64,000 nucleotides of DNA from Chaetoceros tenuissimus (GCA_021927905.1 BLLK01000045.1:3658001-3722000); one strand, 5' to 3'. Numbered from the stretch's first letter, positions 1 through 10,662 are shown. Notes: generated by a model from the sequence alone, not told the origin. Numbers and translations are program-made.

Positions 1-576
1 TGTAGTTCCATATGGTAATTCTATTGCAAGTGTAGATTTATTGGAAATTTCCGTATCTGCATTAGTATCTTTGGTTTGTTCAGTCGCATTAGTAGTATTG
101 ACAAAAAGTTCTTTGGGTTTCTTTTTTCTTCGAAATACTTTTTGAAAGAAGGATTTCTTTTCCTGTTTAGGAAGAGATTGTTGATGCAATGTTGGACTGA
201 GTGGTACTACGAATGCATGCGATGGTAGTGACTTGATCATATTCGTGTCTTCTTGATCTGTTTGTTCAGTAGTACTTGTATGGCTGTCATGACCACTACT
301 GCTATTGTTATTGTTATCGAGTTGACTGGAAGAAGAAGAAGTGACTTCGATGCCTCCTTGATCATTACTGACTTGAACATCCTCTACATTGGCATTACTA
401 CTAACAGTATTACAAGAGTTGAAAATGTCTTGAATGGAAATTGCTTCATCAGTAAAAGCATGAAAGTAATTCGATCCAAAGCCGATGCAGTGATATTGTT
501 GTTGTTGCTTTGCAGTGTTGGTATTGGATGTTGACATGACGTCAGACTTGACTGTGTTGCTGTTGTTACTGCTCAT
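1..576 (-). CDS. Hypothetical low-complexity protein, 3' end outside window
   Basis: An uninterrupted minus-strand reading frame runs from an ATG at 576-574 to the window edge, 192 codons without a stop. The start reads M-S-S-N-N-S-N-T and is followed by a glutamine run and a C-I-G-F-G-S-N-Y-F-H-A-F segment around residues 30-41, reminiscent of the first strand of an RCC1-type repeat. The rest of the visible part is rich in S, N, T and Q with one basic patch (K-K-S-F-F-Q-K-V-F-R-R-K-K). No catalytic motif is visible and the protein continues beyond the window. The RCC1 idea rests on one short resemblance and is weak. It is divergent from the mutase gene at 1150. Confidence 0.6.
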   Translation of the reverse strand, partial: MSSNNSNTVKSDVMSTSNTNTAKQQQQYHCIGFGSNYFHAFTDEAISIQDIFNSCNTVSSNANVEDVQVSNDQGGIEVTSSSSSQLDNNNNSSSGHDSHTSTTEQTDQEDTNMIKSLPSHAFVVPLSPTLHQQSLPKQEKKSFFQKVFRRKKKPKELFVNTTNATEQTKDTNADTEISNKSTLAIELPYGTT

Positions 577-1149
577 GATACTCTGCTGACTTTGATTTAA
601 AATGAAATGAAATTCAGTTATTTCTTTCTTTTGATTCTTTTTCTTTTTGTGTCACTTCTTGTTTTCCAAGACCTGAGCGAGGAGTGACTTGACTTGATGA
701 TTCAAGAACTGACTTCCTCTTCTCTCTACAACAGAGACTCTTCTATGTAACAATAAAGATAGATTCAACAGCTACTGTATCAAGTCAATCCTTTACTTTG
801 TATTTACTTCTTCAGTTGACCCTTGGGAGTTATAATCATTACCTATCAGTGAAGAGATCGTCGATCCGCACTGCAGGTTTGGCTGGACTGGTGGCTTCTC
901 ACCATTAATTCGTTGGTTATGTTATTCAGCTAGGGAATTATATGTCATGGCTATCGATATAAATCTTATTTATGGCTATTTTTGTGTGATGGCGATAAGA
1001 TTCTGTCGTACTTTTTCTTCAACGGTTAGAAGCAGGGTCTCATCATTGTGCAAATAAAGAAGAAACCTCATAGATTCTCTATTTTCATAGTTGCAGCTAT
1101 ATATAAATACAATTCTATGGAACTACATCTTTATCAGCAATAGATAGAA
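577..1149. promoter_or_regulatory. Divergent intergenic promoter region
   Basis: 573 bp between two genes transcribed away from each other, so it should hold both promoters. A TATA-like stretch (atatataaat) lies about 50 bp upstream of the ATG at 1150. No RNA gene or repeat was recognised. Confidence 0.4.
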
Positions 1150-3711
1150 ATGTATTCATCATCTCCCAATACAAGAAATAGAACAAGTGGAATTCCAAAA
1201 TCTCCTTACTCGATTCAATCTCATAAAAAGATTCATTCTTCCCCTAACAATAGTAGTAGTGGTACTTCTTGCAACAAGATTATGAAACTCATCAAAGCCT
1301 TGTATGAATACAGAGGATCGCTATTGTTATTTGCGTTCTGTTTGTATTACAATCAGTCTGCCAATGTCAACAAGAGTCAGGAAAATGTAAATCATGATCA
1401 ACTTCGAAAAGTGAAAACAGATACTGCTGTTACACCAGCTATCGGCAAGAAGGACAATGACGGACCCACAGAAGTATTCTTGGATGCTCATCATTTAGAT
1501 CAAAATGAAGATGAATACAAAGATGCTCCTCCTTTATCGAAAGAAGAAGAACCAAAAGGTACTTGGATGCATTTGGACCCTGATGATAATCCATTCAAGA
1601 ATCAAGAAGAACAACAACAACAAGAGTCTGCTACTTCCACCAACACTACTACTTCCATATTTCAAAAAGAATATTATGACGTATGCATCATTGGCGCAGG
1701 ACTCTCCGGATCTGTAATTGCCAACCAATACTCTTCCCTTCTCCAAAAGACTTCTCTTATCCTAGAAAAAAGAAATCACATTGGTGGAAATTGTTATGAT
1801 TACAAAGATCCCGATACAAACATTCTCGTGAATAAATATGGAGCACACTTGTTTCATACGCAATATACAAGGGTATGGGAATACATTCAACATTTTTCAC
1901 ATTGGACACCGTATGAACATCGTGTGCTTGGTTTTATCCATGATAAACATGTTCCTATCCCCGTCAATATTGATACTGTCAATGCATTGTTTGAATTAAA
2001 TATATCTTCGACGGAAGAAATGAATGCTTGGCTCAAACAGGAACAAGTACATTTTGAAAACGATCCTGTCAATAGTGAAGAAATGGCCAAATCAAGGGTT
2101 GGTGAACGATTGTATGACATGATTTTTAAACCCTACACAATTAAACAATGGGCGAAAACACCAATGGAACTTGGACCGGAAGTCACAGCAAGAATTCCTG
2201 TTCGAAATGATTGGGATGATCGGTATTTTCCAGGAGATGTCTTTCAAGCACTGCCCTCGGAAGGATATACCAAAATATTTGAAAATATGATTTTGAATGA
2301 TGCATTGATTGAAACACATTTGAATGTGGATTATTTTGATGTACGACAGGAATTAGTGGAAAAAAACATGTGTGGACATACATTCTTCAGTGGACCGATT
2401 GATGCATACTTTAGTCAAGAAGGGTATGAAAAGTTGGAATATCGTTCTTTGGAATTTGAACGAAAAGTCATTCAAGATATTGGAGAAGAAAAGACGTATT
2501 TGCCAGCCTCGGTTGTGAATTATCCATCGGCGGAATACAACTTTACACGCATTGTAGAATACAAACACTATCTCGAACAAAAGTCTCCTCATACTGTCCT
2601 ATTCTATGAAACGAGTAATGATGGTGGCGAACCGTATTATCCTGTACCCAATAAACGCAATCAAGATTTGTATAAAAAGTATCAAGCCATGGCTTTGAAA
2701 GAACCAAATGTTACCTTTGTGGGGAGACTTGCCAATTACAAATACTTTAATATGGATCAGTCGATATTGAATGCTTTGGAGTTGTTTGATCAACATGCTC
2801 CACGAGTTGTGGTCAAGTTGGATTGTGATAGTTCTTCCTTTGAATACATGGCTCAAATTGTAAAGGCATTTCATTCTTGGATGCCTTATCGTACTCATCA
2901 ATTGGGACAAAAGACGACATTGAGTGATACTTGTCAACAAGTTGCTAGCGGATATGATTTGAAGCAAGTATTGGGAATTTCGACAAAGGATCTACGTGTA
3001 GGAGATGTATTCATTACTTCAGAAAAAAGTTGTCCCGTAGATATTATTCAGAATGGAGTCAAAGTGTTTATCCATCAATCCCATGTGCCTCCAGATACGT
3101 CGGCGATTGAAAAGAATATTGAGCATGGATGTGAATACATTACCTCGACATTCCATGTCCAAAACAGCATTCAAAAAGTATACAAATCGCAGAACAAATT
3201 TTCTAGACCTCATGTAATGCTTCCATATTCGAAGCAGCCGATGCAAGAGGATGCTATTTCTAAAACAGAGGCTCGTACTGACTCCATTATAGTACAGCTT
3301 GGAGTTAGCAACAGTACTATTTCTCAATTGGACAAGTATTGCAAAGAAAAGTCTTGTCAAATCAAACACGTCAAAGATATCAAAGCAGATGAACTATCGA
3401 CAGCCTTTGCAAAGAGCAAGTTGATAGTGCAAGAATGTATCTATGGAAGGGACAAGCTTTTGATGGATGCCATCTTGGCAGGTATGCTACTTGTTACAAG
3501 TGACTGCGAAGTCGGTGGAGACTTGCGAGACTTTCCAATTCCTCGGCAGCATAAACTTTCTCCAAAAGCTTCTGTCAAAGATGTTGTTTCCAAGTTACTT
3601 TATAACTTTGAGACAGAGCAAAAGAACTTGGAAGGTATTCGCAAAGTATTCAGAGAATACAATGAAAAGACACTCGAGGAAAGTACAAAGCAATTTATAT
3701 TTGGTCAATAG
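1150..3711 (+). CDS. glf: UDP-galactopyranose mutase with membrane anchor and extra C-terminal domain
   Basis: 853 aa. Residues ~57-69 form a short hydrophobic stretch that could be a type II signal anchor, followed by an acidic stem. Residues ~175-545 are a UDP-galactopyranose mutase: FAD-binding G-A-G-L-S-G (~182-187), H-I-G-G-N-C-Y-D, Y-G-A-H-L-F-H-T, K-P-Y-T-I-K-Q-W, V-T-A-R-I-P-V-R, G-P-I-D-A-Y-F, E-Y-R-S-L-E-F-E, and the C-terminal F-V-G-R-L-A-N-Y-K-Y-F-N-M-D-Q. The family interconverts UDP-galactopyranose and UDP-galactofuranose using reduced FAD. Residues ~550-853 are not part of a normal mutase (about 370-510 aa). This tail contains M-D-A-I-L-A-G-M-L-L-V-T-S-D, which resembles the sugar-nucleotide-binding part of GT-B glycosyltransferases; that is inference. 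A luminal (Golgi-type) location is suggested by the anchor. Family assignment is secure, tail function is not. Confidence 0.93.
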   Translation: MYSSSPNTRNRTSGIPKSPYSIQSHKKIHSSPNNSSSGTSCNKIMKLIKALYEYRGSLLLFAFCLYYNQSANVNKSQENVNHDQLRKVKTDTAVTPAIGKKDNDGPTEVFLDAHHLDQNEDEYKDAPPLSKEEEPKGTWMHLDPDDNPFKNQEEQQQQESATSTNTTTSIFQKEYYDVCIIGAGLSGSVIANQYSSLLQKTSLILEKRNHIGGNCYDYKDPDTNILVNKYGAHLFHTQYTRVWEYIQHFSHWTPYEHRVLGFIHDKHVPIPVNIDTVNALFELNISSTEEMNAWLKQEQVHFENDPVNSEEMAKSRVGERLYDMIFKPYTIKQWAKTPMELGPEVTARIPVRNDWDDRYFPGDVFQALPSEGYTKIFENMILNDALIETHLNVDYFDVRQELVEKNMCGHTFFSGPIDAYFSQEGYEKLEYRSLEFERKVIQDIGEEKTYLPASVVNYPSAEYNFTRIVEYKHYLEQKSPHTVLFYETSNDGGEPYYPVPNKRNQDLYKKYQAMALKEPNVTFVGRLANYKYFNMDQSILNALELFDQHAPRVVVKLDCDSSSFEYMAQIVKAFHSWMPYRTHQLGQKTTLSDTCQQVASGYDLKQVLGISTKDLRVGDVFITSEKSCPVDIIQNGVKVFIHQSHVPPDTSAIEKNIEHGCEYITSTFHVQNSIQKVYKSQNKFSRPHVMLPYSKQPMQEDAISKTEARTDSIIVQLGVSNSTISQLDKYCKEKSCQIKHVKDIKADELSTAFAKSKLIVQECIYGRDKLLMDAILAGMLLVTSDCEVGGDLRDFPIPRQHKLSPKASVKDVVSKLLYNFETEQKNLEGIRKVFREYNEKTLEESTKQFIFGQ

Positions 3712-3887
3712 GAACTTCGTAGTATTACAATGTATGATCTATTCCAAATTATATCTTTCGAGATTAGCCTACAAAACTCGATACATAAGGATAATATGAT
3801 ATTCAAGAAAAGTTTTACTCCGTTGCATGGCTGCATATGTATGTACAAACTTGCACACTACAAGATACAAATTCAATCCAATATATT

Positions 3888-5616
3888 CTAAATCTCAAAC
3901 TCTCCGTTTAAAACCTCGACAGGTTCAGAATAAATTCCATGGTTTTCAAATGCTCGAAGAAGTGAATTTGAAAGCTTGCAGGTAACATCATGAGCACTCA
4001 TGTCAGATGCTTTATCGTCAATTTTCTTTCTACAAGAAATGCAACGGCCAAACTCATCTGCACATAGAGAATAAATACTTTCCGGATCCAAAACAATTTC
4101 GTGTTCATCACTTGGAGATTTGTTCTCCTGATTCTCGACATGCAATGGAGCATCGGGACTTGCGACAGGACTTGGCTTCGAAATGAAGTACTCCTCGAAA
4201 TCTTCCTCATCGGATTCTTCATCAGAAGAATAAGACTTTAGCTTTCTCTTGGATCGTCTTGGAGCAAGATTCGCTGCAACTTTCACATCGGACTGCTGAA
4301 TGTATTGAAAAGACTCAAAAGAATCATTTACTTTCTTGGAGGAAGTCTTCTTTGCAGGCACCTTCTTATCGGAATCCACCTCGTGCACAGCTTCTTCTTT
4401 TGGCTGTTGCGGATAGCGAGTAGTATCAAAAGAGAGCTCCTTATTGTCTTTATTGATAGTAGGGATCCCTCCCATCTTTTGAGATAGAATAGTAGTTCTA
4501 CCACCGGTTGTCATCCTTTTCTTGCCTTTCAATGCATCTGAGGACGGTCTCGACTTGACTACAATCATTTGATCCATAATGGCACTGTCCAGAATATCTT
4601 CAAATGAATCCAGGTCTCTCTTTGATACTTTCAATTTGAATCCAGTATGCGGAAGATGATTGGCGGATACCTCATTGATACGAAAAGAAAACGCAGCTTT
4701 TCCAACATCAAGCACAGGCTCTGGTCTCATACGTCTCATGACATCATCGACGGAAGCGCTACTATTCTTCGACTTCATTTTAGAAGAGATGGCAATCGGT
4801 GTTTCATCATCCGCATACACAAGTTCCGTGGATAGAGGAACTGGCTCAGGATACTCTACAATTCTTCCAGTCAAGGTAGACTTGAGGTAGATCATGACTT
4901 CAATCGCTTTATTCTCACCTCCATAATGACAAAAGAAGGCAATTGCATTCGGATCATCCAATCCACTGTTTTGATTCTCTTCATCAGACGGAGAGATGAC
5001 TCGGATACATAGTTTGTATTTGATGAGTCTTTCAAAGTAAAGTAAAGCAGTGAGCATTCATGAGAAAACACATCTTGAATAGACAACATACCAACTTCAC
5101 ATGTGACACATACGTTGCTTACCTGATTGGATCAGAGACAACATTCTTCTGAATCCCCTTCGCATCTTGTATGGATAAAGAAAGCTGTAAATGATTGGTC
5201 AAAGTAGGAAGAGTTGTTGCATTCAGCATCACTTGCAAGGTGATGGTCTTACTTCGTTTAGATGTAGAAGTAGTAGTAAGTGAAAGAATATCGGAACTCT
5301 CTTGCGTATCCTCTTCATCATGATCAAAGCAAAGCAAGACACCGCCTTTCTTGTCAAGTGCATCTACATCAAATGGATGAATGACTTGTTGATTTGGCAA
5401 TGAAATGAGAGAGCATGGGATCCTATCTTGGTTGGGATTCATTACCGCTCCTTTCAATTTGAACTCGATGCCGATCCATTCTTCGTCAAGTACGACTGAA
5501 TCTGAAGCAGATTTTAGTGTAGGCATGTTATGCATTGAGTATGTTGTATTTGAGAATGGATATCTATATGAGTTTGCTTTCATTTTATGTTTCAATAAGT
5601 CGGATTTCATGTTCAT
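3888..5616 (-). CDS. Hypothetical protein, two exons
   Basis: Two minus-strand open segments join across a 94-bp intron: exon 1 is 5616-5123, the intron is 5122-5029 (GTAAGC ... TTTGAAAG) and exon 2 is 5028-3888. The splice splits one Arg codon (AG|A) and gives a continuous 544-aa product across S-D-P-I-R-L-I-K-Y-K-L. The N-terminal ~270 residues look globular and beta-rich. The C-terminal part is charged, with acidic/serine stretches (S-S-D-E-E-S-D-E-E-D) and basic K/R patches (R-R-S-K-R-K-L-K) that could be nuclear localisation signals, and a cysteine pair C-I-S-C near the end. I do not recognise the family. A nuclear role is a guess from composition. Confidence 0.75.
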
Positions 5617-5987
5617 GTGGTGTTTTGCTTTTGGGATGCAAAAGAGACGAGAAAAGTGAAGCGGGTGTCAATTGGGCCTTGGTAGCAAATTTCAGTGTAA
5701 TAACGGTCAGAATTTGAAAAAGAATTTCAGAATTGTAATCTGAAATTACTCTCGTATTTAATTTGAATAGATGCTGAGAATGGCGGAAGAACATTGAAAT
5801 GGACATTTAATAATAATAAATATTATTTGAACAGGGTCTCTAATCTGAAAAGTATTATGTGAGTGAACAGATATAACAAACGTAGAATGAAAATTATGCC
5901 TTGTTTCTAAAGGAAGCTCACCCATCCAAAAGTATGAAATGAAAAATCTAAATAGTGGATTCTAAAAATGTATATTAAATTATACAT
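5617..5987. other. Intergenic region
   Basis: 371 bp containing the promoter of the two-exon gene and the 3' flank of the HTATIP2-like gene, both on the minus strand. AT-rich, with no further feature recognised. Confidence 0.35.
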
Positions 5988-6698
5988 CTATGACTTTGCA
6001 TTTGGATCTCCTTTTGAAATTTGAACTCCTCCAGTAATCTTTTCATTGCCCGTTTTGCCCTGTTGAAAAGCATCGATAGTAGTTTTGACCATACCTTTTG
6101 CAATATCTTTGACATGTGCACTCGAGTATATATTTGGTATCATACAATTTGGAATCAAAGACACAAGCTTTGGAGTATGCGGACTGCCCAATAAAGCGCC
6201 AGGTTGAGCAATATACGTATATGGCAATTGTGCTTCTAACGTCAATCGTTCGGCTACTCCCTTGACATGATTGTACCACGATCCTCCTGCTGCAGTTTTA
6301 GTAATATTACTCCATGTTTTGGATTCATCCGCACCTACAGCAGTCATTAAACAATAATGTGTCACTCCAGCCTTTTTACATTCTTTTGCAAAGTTTCCAG
6401 GAATGGTGGCGTCTACCCTCATCAAATCATCTTTTTGCGATTTTCGTGAAGATCCATGACCCAATGTACAAAATGCTACATTGACTTGATTTAAATTTGC
6501 TTGTGATAAATCATCTAATGGAGTACAGACTTGTACTTGAATACGATCTGGATCTATGGACTTGAGATCAGCTAATTCTCTTCGAGATATGAGAACTACT
6601 TTGGTGCAGTCTTGGTCGGCCAAGAGTGAGTTTAGAACATGCTTTCCGACTGACCCACTGCCTCCCAGTATAGCTGCGATGTACTTATTGGTGGACAT
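5988..6698 (-). CDS. HTATIP2/TIP30-like NAD(P)-binding protein
   Basis: 236 aa from the ATG at 6698. The frame stays open to an ATG at 6884, but those 62 residues look like translated leader, whereas M-S-T-N-K-Y-I-A-A-I-L-G-G-S-G-S-V-G places the Rossmann glycine motif 11 residues in, as usual for the family. Other support: C-T-L-G-H-G-S-S-R, the strand H-Y-C-L-M-T-A-V-G-A-D, a Y-N-H-V-K (YxxxK) motif, and A-Q-P-G-A-L-L-G-S, all in the order seen in atypical short-chain dehydrogenases related to HTATIP2. The expected role is a cytosolic NADPH-binding oxidoreductase or regulator; the substrate is unknown. It stands alone with its own promoter. Confidence 0.85.
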   Translation of the reverse strand: MSTNKYIAAILGGSGSVGKHVLNSLLADQDCTKVVLISRRELADLKSIDPDRIQVQVCTPLDDLSQANLNQVNVAFCTLGHGSSRKSQKDDLMRVDATIPGNFAKECKKAGVTHYCLMTAVGADESKTWSNITKTAAGGSWYNHVKGVAERLTLEAQLPYTYIAQPGALLGSPHTPKLVSLIPNCMIPNIYSSAHVKDIAKGMVKTTIDAFQQGKTGNEKITGGVQISKGDPNAKS

Positions 6699-7163
6699 GA
6701 TAAAAGAGGTGATCGTAGTTTTAATAGCTTCCTGTGAACTGATGTAAAAGATTGCAATTCTTGTTATCTGTAGTAGCTTACCATAGCTTTCACAAAAAGA
6801 TACGTTTTCCAGTTTAAGTTTGGGTAGGATGAACGGTGAAAAGCAGTCGGATAATGTCGGAGTCATTGCCATTGCCGTAAACATACGTCACAGAGAATAG
6901 TGGGACTAAAAAATTCTTTGATTTCCCTGGACCGGTAGACATCAAGAACAAAGGAACTCGTGAGTCAAGGAGAAGTGCTTCGCTTCAGAGAAAAATCAAA
7001 TCAAAGAATCACTTGAGAAACAAAGGTATGGAGTGAAATTATCATCAAAAAAACCTTATAACTATTCTTTTTCAAACTTTTTATTCTAAAAATATGCTAT
7101 AAATTTATATAAATAAGTACTTTTCCCCTCTCAAAGAAACCGAGAATGCTTTCATTCAAATAG
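6699..7163. other. Intergenic region with CGGTCC motif
   Basis: 465 bp upstream of the HTATIP2-like gene. Contains ttccctggaccg at about 6920, a sequence that recurs inverted near 10150. Confidence 0.3.
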
Positions 7164-8213
7164 CTATTTCCCCCAAAAATTTGAATGTATTCCTGAAGAA
7201 GAACACTGAGTAATTGTAGCCGTACTTTGATTTGAATTGTTACAATCCTTCTCATTCTGTGGTCCCTTTCTACTCTTTTTATTCCTTGTACACGAAATTC
7301 CCTGACGTTTATTGTATGAATCACATCCCAACAATTCATATCTCAATTTGCGTCTTCTATGTACTTCCACCGCTTTGACTCGTAACAATTTACATGTATC
7401 TTCTATCGTTTCATAGTCATGATCATAGTATCGTTTCTTTTTCTTTTTCAATCTCCTCGCTTTCTGCAGTAAGTCTATCGGTGTATCATTTTGTTCATCG
7501 ACATGTAACACTGCATCAGGATGTGTTTGCAATAAATCATGTATAATATGTAATAGTTCCTCTTTCCCCTTTTCCCTCTTTTCAATCATTGCTTCATCAG
7601 AATCAGGATCGACATGTATAAATTTCACCCCTGATTCTTTTCTACAGCAGGAAATGAGATTTTCAACAGCATAATGCAATGGTTTCCGATTGGTATAGTC
7701 TACAGCACTCGCTTGTTCGGAGAAATGTTCATCGCAATGTATTCCTTTCGGTGTCTCGTCTAATGAAAGAAGCAGCCGTGTAGTTGATAAGGATGCTCCA
7801 TCGAGACAGGCGATGTGAAGAGGTAAGCGACCGTTCTCATCGGGAAGGGTTAGTAGGATGCTTGGGCTTATTCCTATGATTGCCTTGAGAACGTACTTTG
7901 GAGCTTTTTGAAATATAGCTTCTGGTAAAATATGCCTCAAGTAGAGTTCTTTGCATGTATCATCTTGACTTGCAGGTGATGTTAATGAGGCTATGGAAGA
8001 TATATAGGTGGTACTTGAGGTACCCTTCTCAGTACTTGTGGTTCTTTCTATCGTCGCTGCCTTCTTGTCTAGTACTTGATCCAGTTGCTGATATTCCGCC
8101 TTGAGTTCCCGGCCTTTCCTTCTAATATGATGAGCAGCTTTGAACCATTTCTGAGCTAATATAAGTTTCAGTAAACGAACTGATGGGGCAGTTCGTGTTC
8201 TCTTCATTTTCAA
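7164..8213 (-). CDS. Ankyrin-repeat protein (paralog 1)
   Basis: 349 aa. The N-terminal helix (R-L-L-K-L-I-L-A-Q-K-W-F-K-A) leads into diatom-style ankyrin repeats: L-P-E-A-I-F-Q-K-A-P-K-Y-V-L-K-A-I, then N-G-R-L-P-L-H-I-A-C-L-D-G-A and N-R-K-P-L-H-Y-A-V-E-N-L, then a final N-D-T-P-I-D-L-L repeat. The basic C-terminal helix has V-H-R-R-R-K. The family is protein-binding with no catalytic residues; the partner is unknown. It is a clear paralog of the next gene upstream (same strand, same domain order, same R-R-R-K near the C-terminus), so the two are a tandem duplication. Confidence 0.8.
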   Translation of the reverse strand: MKMKRTRTAPSVRLLKLILAQKWFKAAHHIRRKGRELKAEYQQLDQVLDKKAATIERTTSTEKGTSSTTYISSIASLTSPASQDDTCKELYLRHILPEAIFQKAPKYVLKAIIGISPSILLTLPDENGRLPLHIACLDGASLSTTRLLLSLDETPKGIHCDEHFSEQASAVDYTNRKPLHYAVENLISCCRKESGVKFIHVDPDSDEAMIEKREKGKEELLHIIHDLLQTHPDAVLHVDEQNDTPIDLLQKARRLKKKKKRYYDHDYETIEDTCKLLRVKAVEVHRRRKLRYELLGCDSYNKRQGISCTRNKKSRKGPQNEKDCNNSNQSTATITQCSSSGIHSNFWGK

Positions 8214-8841
8214 ATTGTAGTGATAAGAGTCAATGTATTTTTCTATACTAATAAATTCTAGTTGTGAGATGTATGTGGAATCATCAGAGCGGCGTTATAT
8301 AAGCTAAAGATAGTGGAAGTAAAAAACCACTAAAAGACCACATTCCTCAACTTACAGCTGCTTCAGAACAAACTTTACAAATCTAACTGGACCGTTCGCA
8401 GGACCGGAATCTGATTGACATTTAATTAACGAATTACTTATTGAAGTATGACAAATTGGAGGTCATGAGAACTTTCCTTGTACCAATAAGAATTGATCCT
8501 AGCAAATCAAGATTGCATACAGAATTTTCTACGACATTCAGTCGTGTACAATACTTCATGGAGAACGAAAAGAATTTTCATTTCCAAGTCCACCCTTCCT
8601 CTATTCCTCTTCCTCTTCATTTCATCTAAACCAAGGAGAAGTGTTCCTTCATAATAATTTTTAGAAAGTTTTAGTCGTGAGCAATACATTGAAATGTCCC
8701 TTCTTGAAAGTTTGACGAATGTATTCTATATTACGAGTATGTATATGCTAGCTAAGTATTCAAATAATAAACTATGCGGAACAATAAGATTTATATCAAT
8801 AGCTGTTATCAGCATATGTAGATATGTAATTGATCAGTTAC
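8214..8841. other. Intergenic region between tandem ankyrin paralogs
   Basis: 628 bp carrying the promoter of paralog 1. Two ggaccg motifs lie at 8389 and 8401. Short open frames here lack codon structure and were not called. Confidence 0.3.
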
Positions 8842-9921
8842 TCAAGCCAAATAACCATTCAAAATTGTATGTATAAAATCTTTTTTCTCACAAGGAATAG
8901 GAGTGAATATACGTGTATAAATTCTCTTTTTTTGATTGTGCTCTTCTTCTACATTTTCTCCATCTATTGATTTTTGTGTCGCGTCTTCTTCCAAAGAAGC
9001 TATGCTACTTCTTACAGAATTACAAATTGCCCCAAATGAATTACAATGTAGTAAAGAACAATTGCACCCTTGTCTTTCCCATTCATCTTTGCGTCTTCTA
9101 TATACTTGCACTGCCGTTTGTCGTAATATGTTGCAAACTATACATAGTAACTCTTGCTCTGCCTTAGATCTTGATAGATGTTGATCCGAGTATTTTGCTT
9201 CTTCCAACATGTCTATTGGTGATTGGTTGTATTTGTCCGAATGTAATACTGCCTCTGGATACGCATCTAACAAATAGGAAATTGTCAGAATCGTTTCTTT
9301 TTCATCAAAGGTTAACCTTGACCTTGATTGGTGTGTAGAAGAAGTCTCTAAAGTAACAAGACAAGAACTGGGTTTGCTGCAGGACGAAGTCAATCTTTGT
9401 ATAGCGTAATGAAGAGCTGTACGGTTTTCGTCGTCGTTAAGGAGGGCATGATTTGCGATTGCAGCCTTTGTTATTGTCGACGATATATTTGATGACATAG
9501 ATTGTTCTGTGCAATCACGATCTTTTATAGAAAGGAGTGTCTTTATTGTTTTGGATGAAGCACCGATAGAGCAGGCATACTGCAGAGGCAGGACGAGTAA
9601 TCTATTGCCTTGTTTGCTGAAAGACGATATCTTGGAACTCGGAATAGACAGGACATTTGGATTCAAGTCGATGATTGCTTTTAATATATATGTGGGAGCA
9701 CTGTAAGTTATAGCTGCTGGTAAAAGGTTCCGTATGCTTGTGAATTCATCGCGTTCACTTCTCTTCTCAAGTTTCATGTTGAAAGAAGAGGAGAACTCTC
9801 CTTGGATTTTATGCTTTAATTTGCGTCTTTTTGCACTGAGAAGCCGCAGAGCTCTCACCCATTTTTGTGAAGCAAAGAGCTTCAATAAACGTGACATTAT
9901 ACAACGTGATATCTTCATCAT
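8842..9921 (-). CDS. Ankyrin-repeat protein (paralog 2)
   Basis: 359 aa from the ATG at 9921; the frame is open to an ATG at 10014, but alignment with paralog 1 (R-L-L-K-L-F-A-S-Q-K-W against R-L-L-K-L-I-L-A-Q-K-W) places the homologous start at 9921 or 9897. Ankyrin-like segments: L-L-P-A-A-I-T-Y-S-A-P-T-Y-I-L-K-A-I, L-P-L-Q-Y-A-C-S-I-G-A-S, N-R-T-A-L-H-Y-A-I-Q-R-L, and N-Q-S-P-I-D-M-L. The C-terminal V-Y-R-R-R-K-D-E-W-E-R-Q-G-C motif matches paralog 1. The tail beyond it (~80 aa) is not shared. A protein-interaction role is expected; the partner is unknown. Confidence 0.8.
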   Translation of the reverse strand: MMKISRCIMSRLLKLFASQKWVRALRLLSAKRRKLKHKIQGEFSSSFNMKLEKRSERDEFTSIRNLLPAAITYSAPTYILKAIIDLNPNVLSIPSSKISSFSKQGNRLLVLPLQYACSIGASSKTIKTLLSIKDRDCTEQSMSSNISSTITKAAIANHALLNDDENRTALHYAIQRLTSSCSKPSSCLVTLETSSTHQSRSRLTFDEKETILTISYLLDAYPEAVLHSDKYNQSPIDMLEEAKYSDQHLSRSKAEQELLCIVCNILRQTAVQVYRRRKDEWERQGCNCSLLHCNSFGAICNSVRSSIASLEEDATQKSIDGENVEEEHNQKKRIYTRIFTPIPCEKKDFIHTILNGYLA

Positions 9922-10014
9922 AAAAAGGAAATTTTTTAATCTTTGGTTAAAACATACACATTTCCTATTTTTGTGCGGAGTTATTATCACTTTGTGTTCG
10001 CTTCGATTTACCAT

Positions 10015-10662
10015 GATCTACTGTGCTCAGTAAAAACCTGCTTGCCTTCTCTTGCTTCTCTTGCTTCTCGCCTAAATGACTTTCTGATTGGTGGTTCTTA
10101 CAGTGACAATCATTTCGTCATATTTCCGGATAAAAGTATCATTCGAAGCTAGGCGGTCCAGGGAAGTTACTTTGAAGATGAATACATCTCAGCACGTTAT
10201 ATAGCTACTTCATAATTGAAATTTTAGATGGCCTTTTAGCTTAAATTTTAAAAATTGTTACCATCACACCATCAGGCCGTTGCTGCATTGCATAATTCCC
10301 TCACAACAGCATGATGCCTTCTCGCTTTCTCAAAATTGAAAACATCCTTCTACAATACAGCTCATTTAATCATTCCGAAGGAAGCCTACTGACAGTTCTT
10401 TGGAACGTTATGTCGTTATACGTCCTCAGTCATCTAAAATTTTCGAAATAAAAATGTCCAATAGGAATGGAAAGTCCGGTCATGCCGATTTTTGAAAAGC
10501 GGTCCGGGGAATTTGACTTCCTTCGTACGAAGGGAAAAGATTAAAATGTTGAATCAATTGAATATTAAACAGTCATTAAAAATGAATTGCATGTTCCAAT
10601 AAAGTGTGATAGACAAAACAAAAGTAAGCTAAATATTTTAGTAGCAATAAGATTTACTTTAT
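10015..10662. other. Intergenic region with palindrome
   Basis: Upstream of ankyrin paralog 2 and downstream of the TPR gene. Contains a perfect 14-bp palindrome (ccttcgtacgaagg, 10520-10533) and two related motifs, cggtccagggaa near 10152 and cggtccggggaa near 10500. No gene recognised. Confidence 0.4.

Noticed and set aside
253-534. Plus-strand open frame of 93 codons
   Set aside because: It is antisense to the better supported minus-strand gene 1-576, which has an ATG and continuous low-complexity coding sequence.
5988-6884. Longer HTATIP2-like start at 6884
   Set aside because: The extra 62 residues have no family match and precede a natural start immediately before the Rossmann motif.
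10520-10533. Perfect 14-bp palindrome as a transcription-factor operator or terminator
   Set aside because: A single occurrence with no second copy and no T-run; kept only as a note in the intergenic entry.
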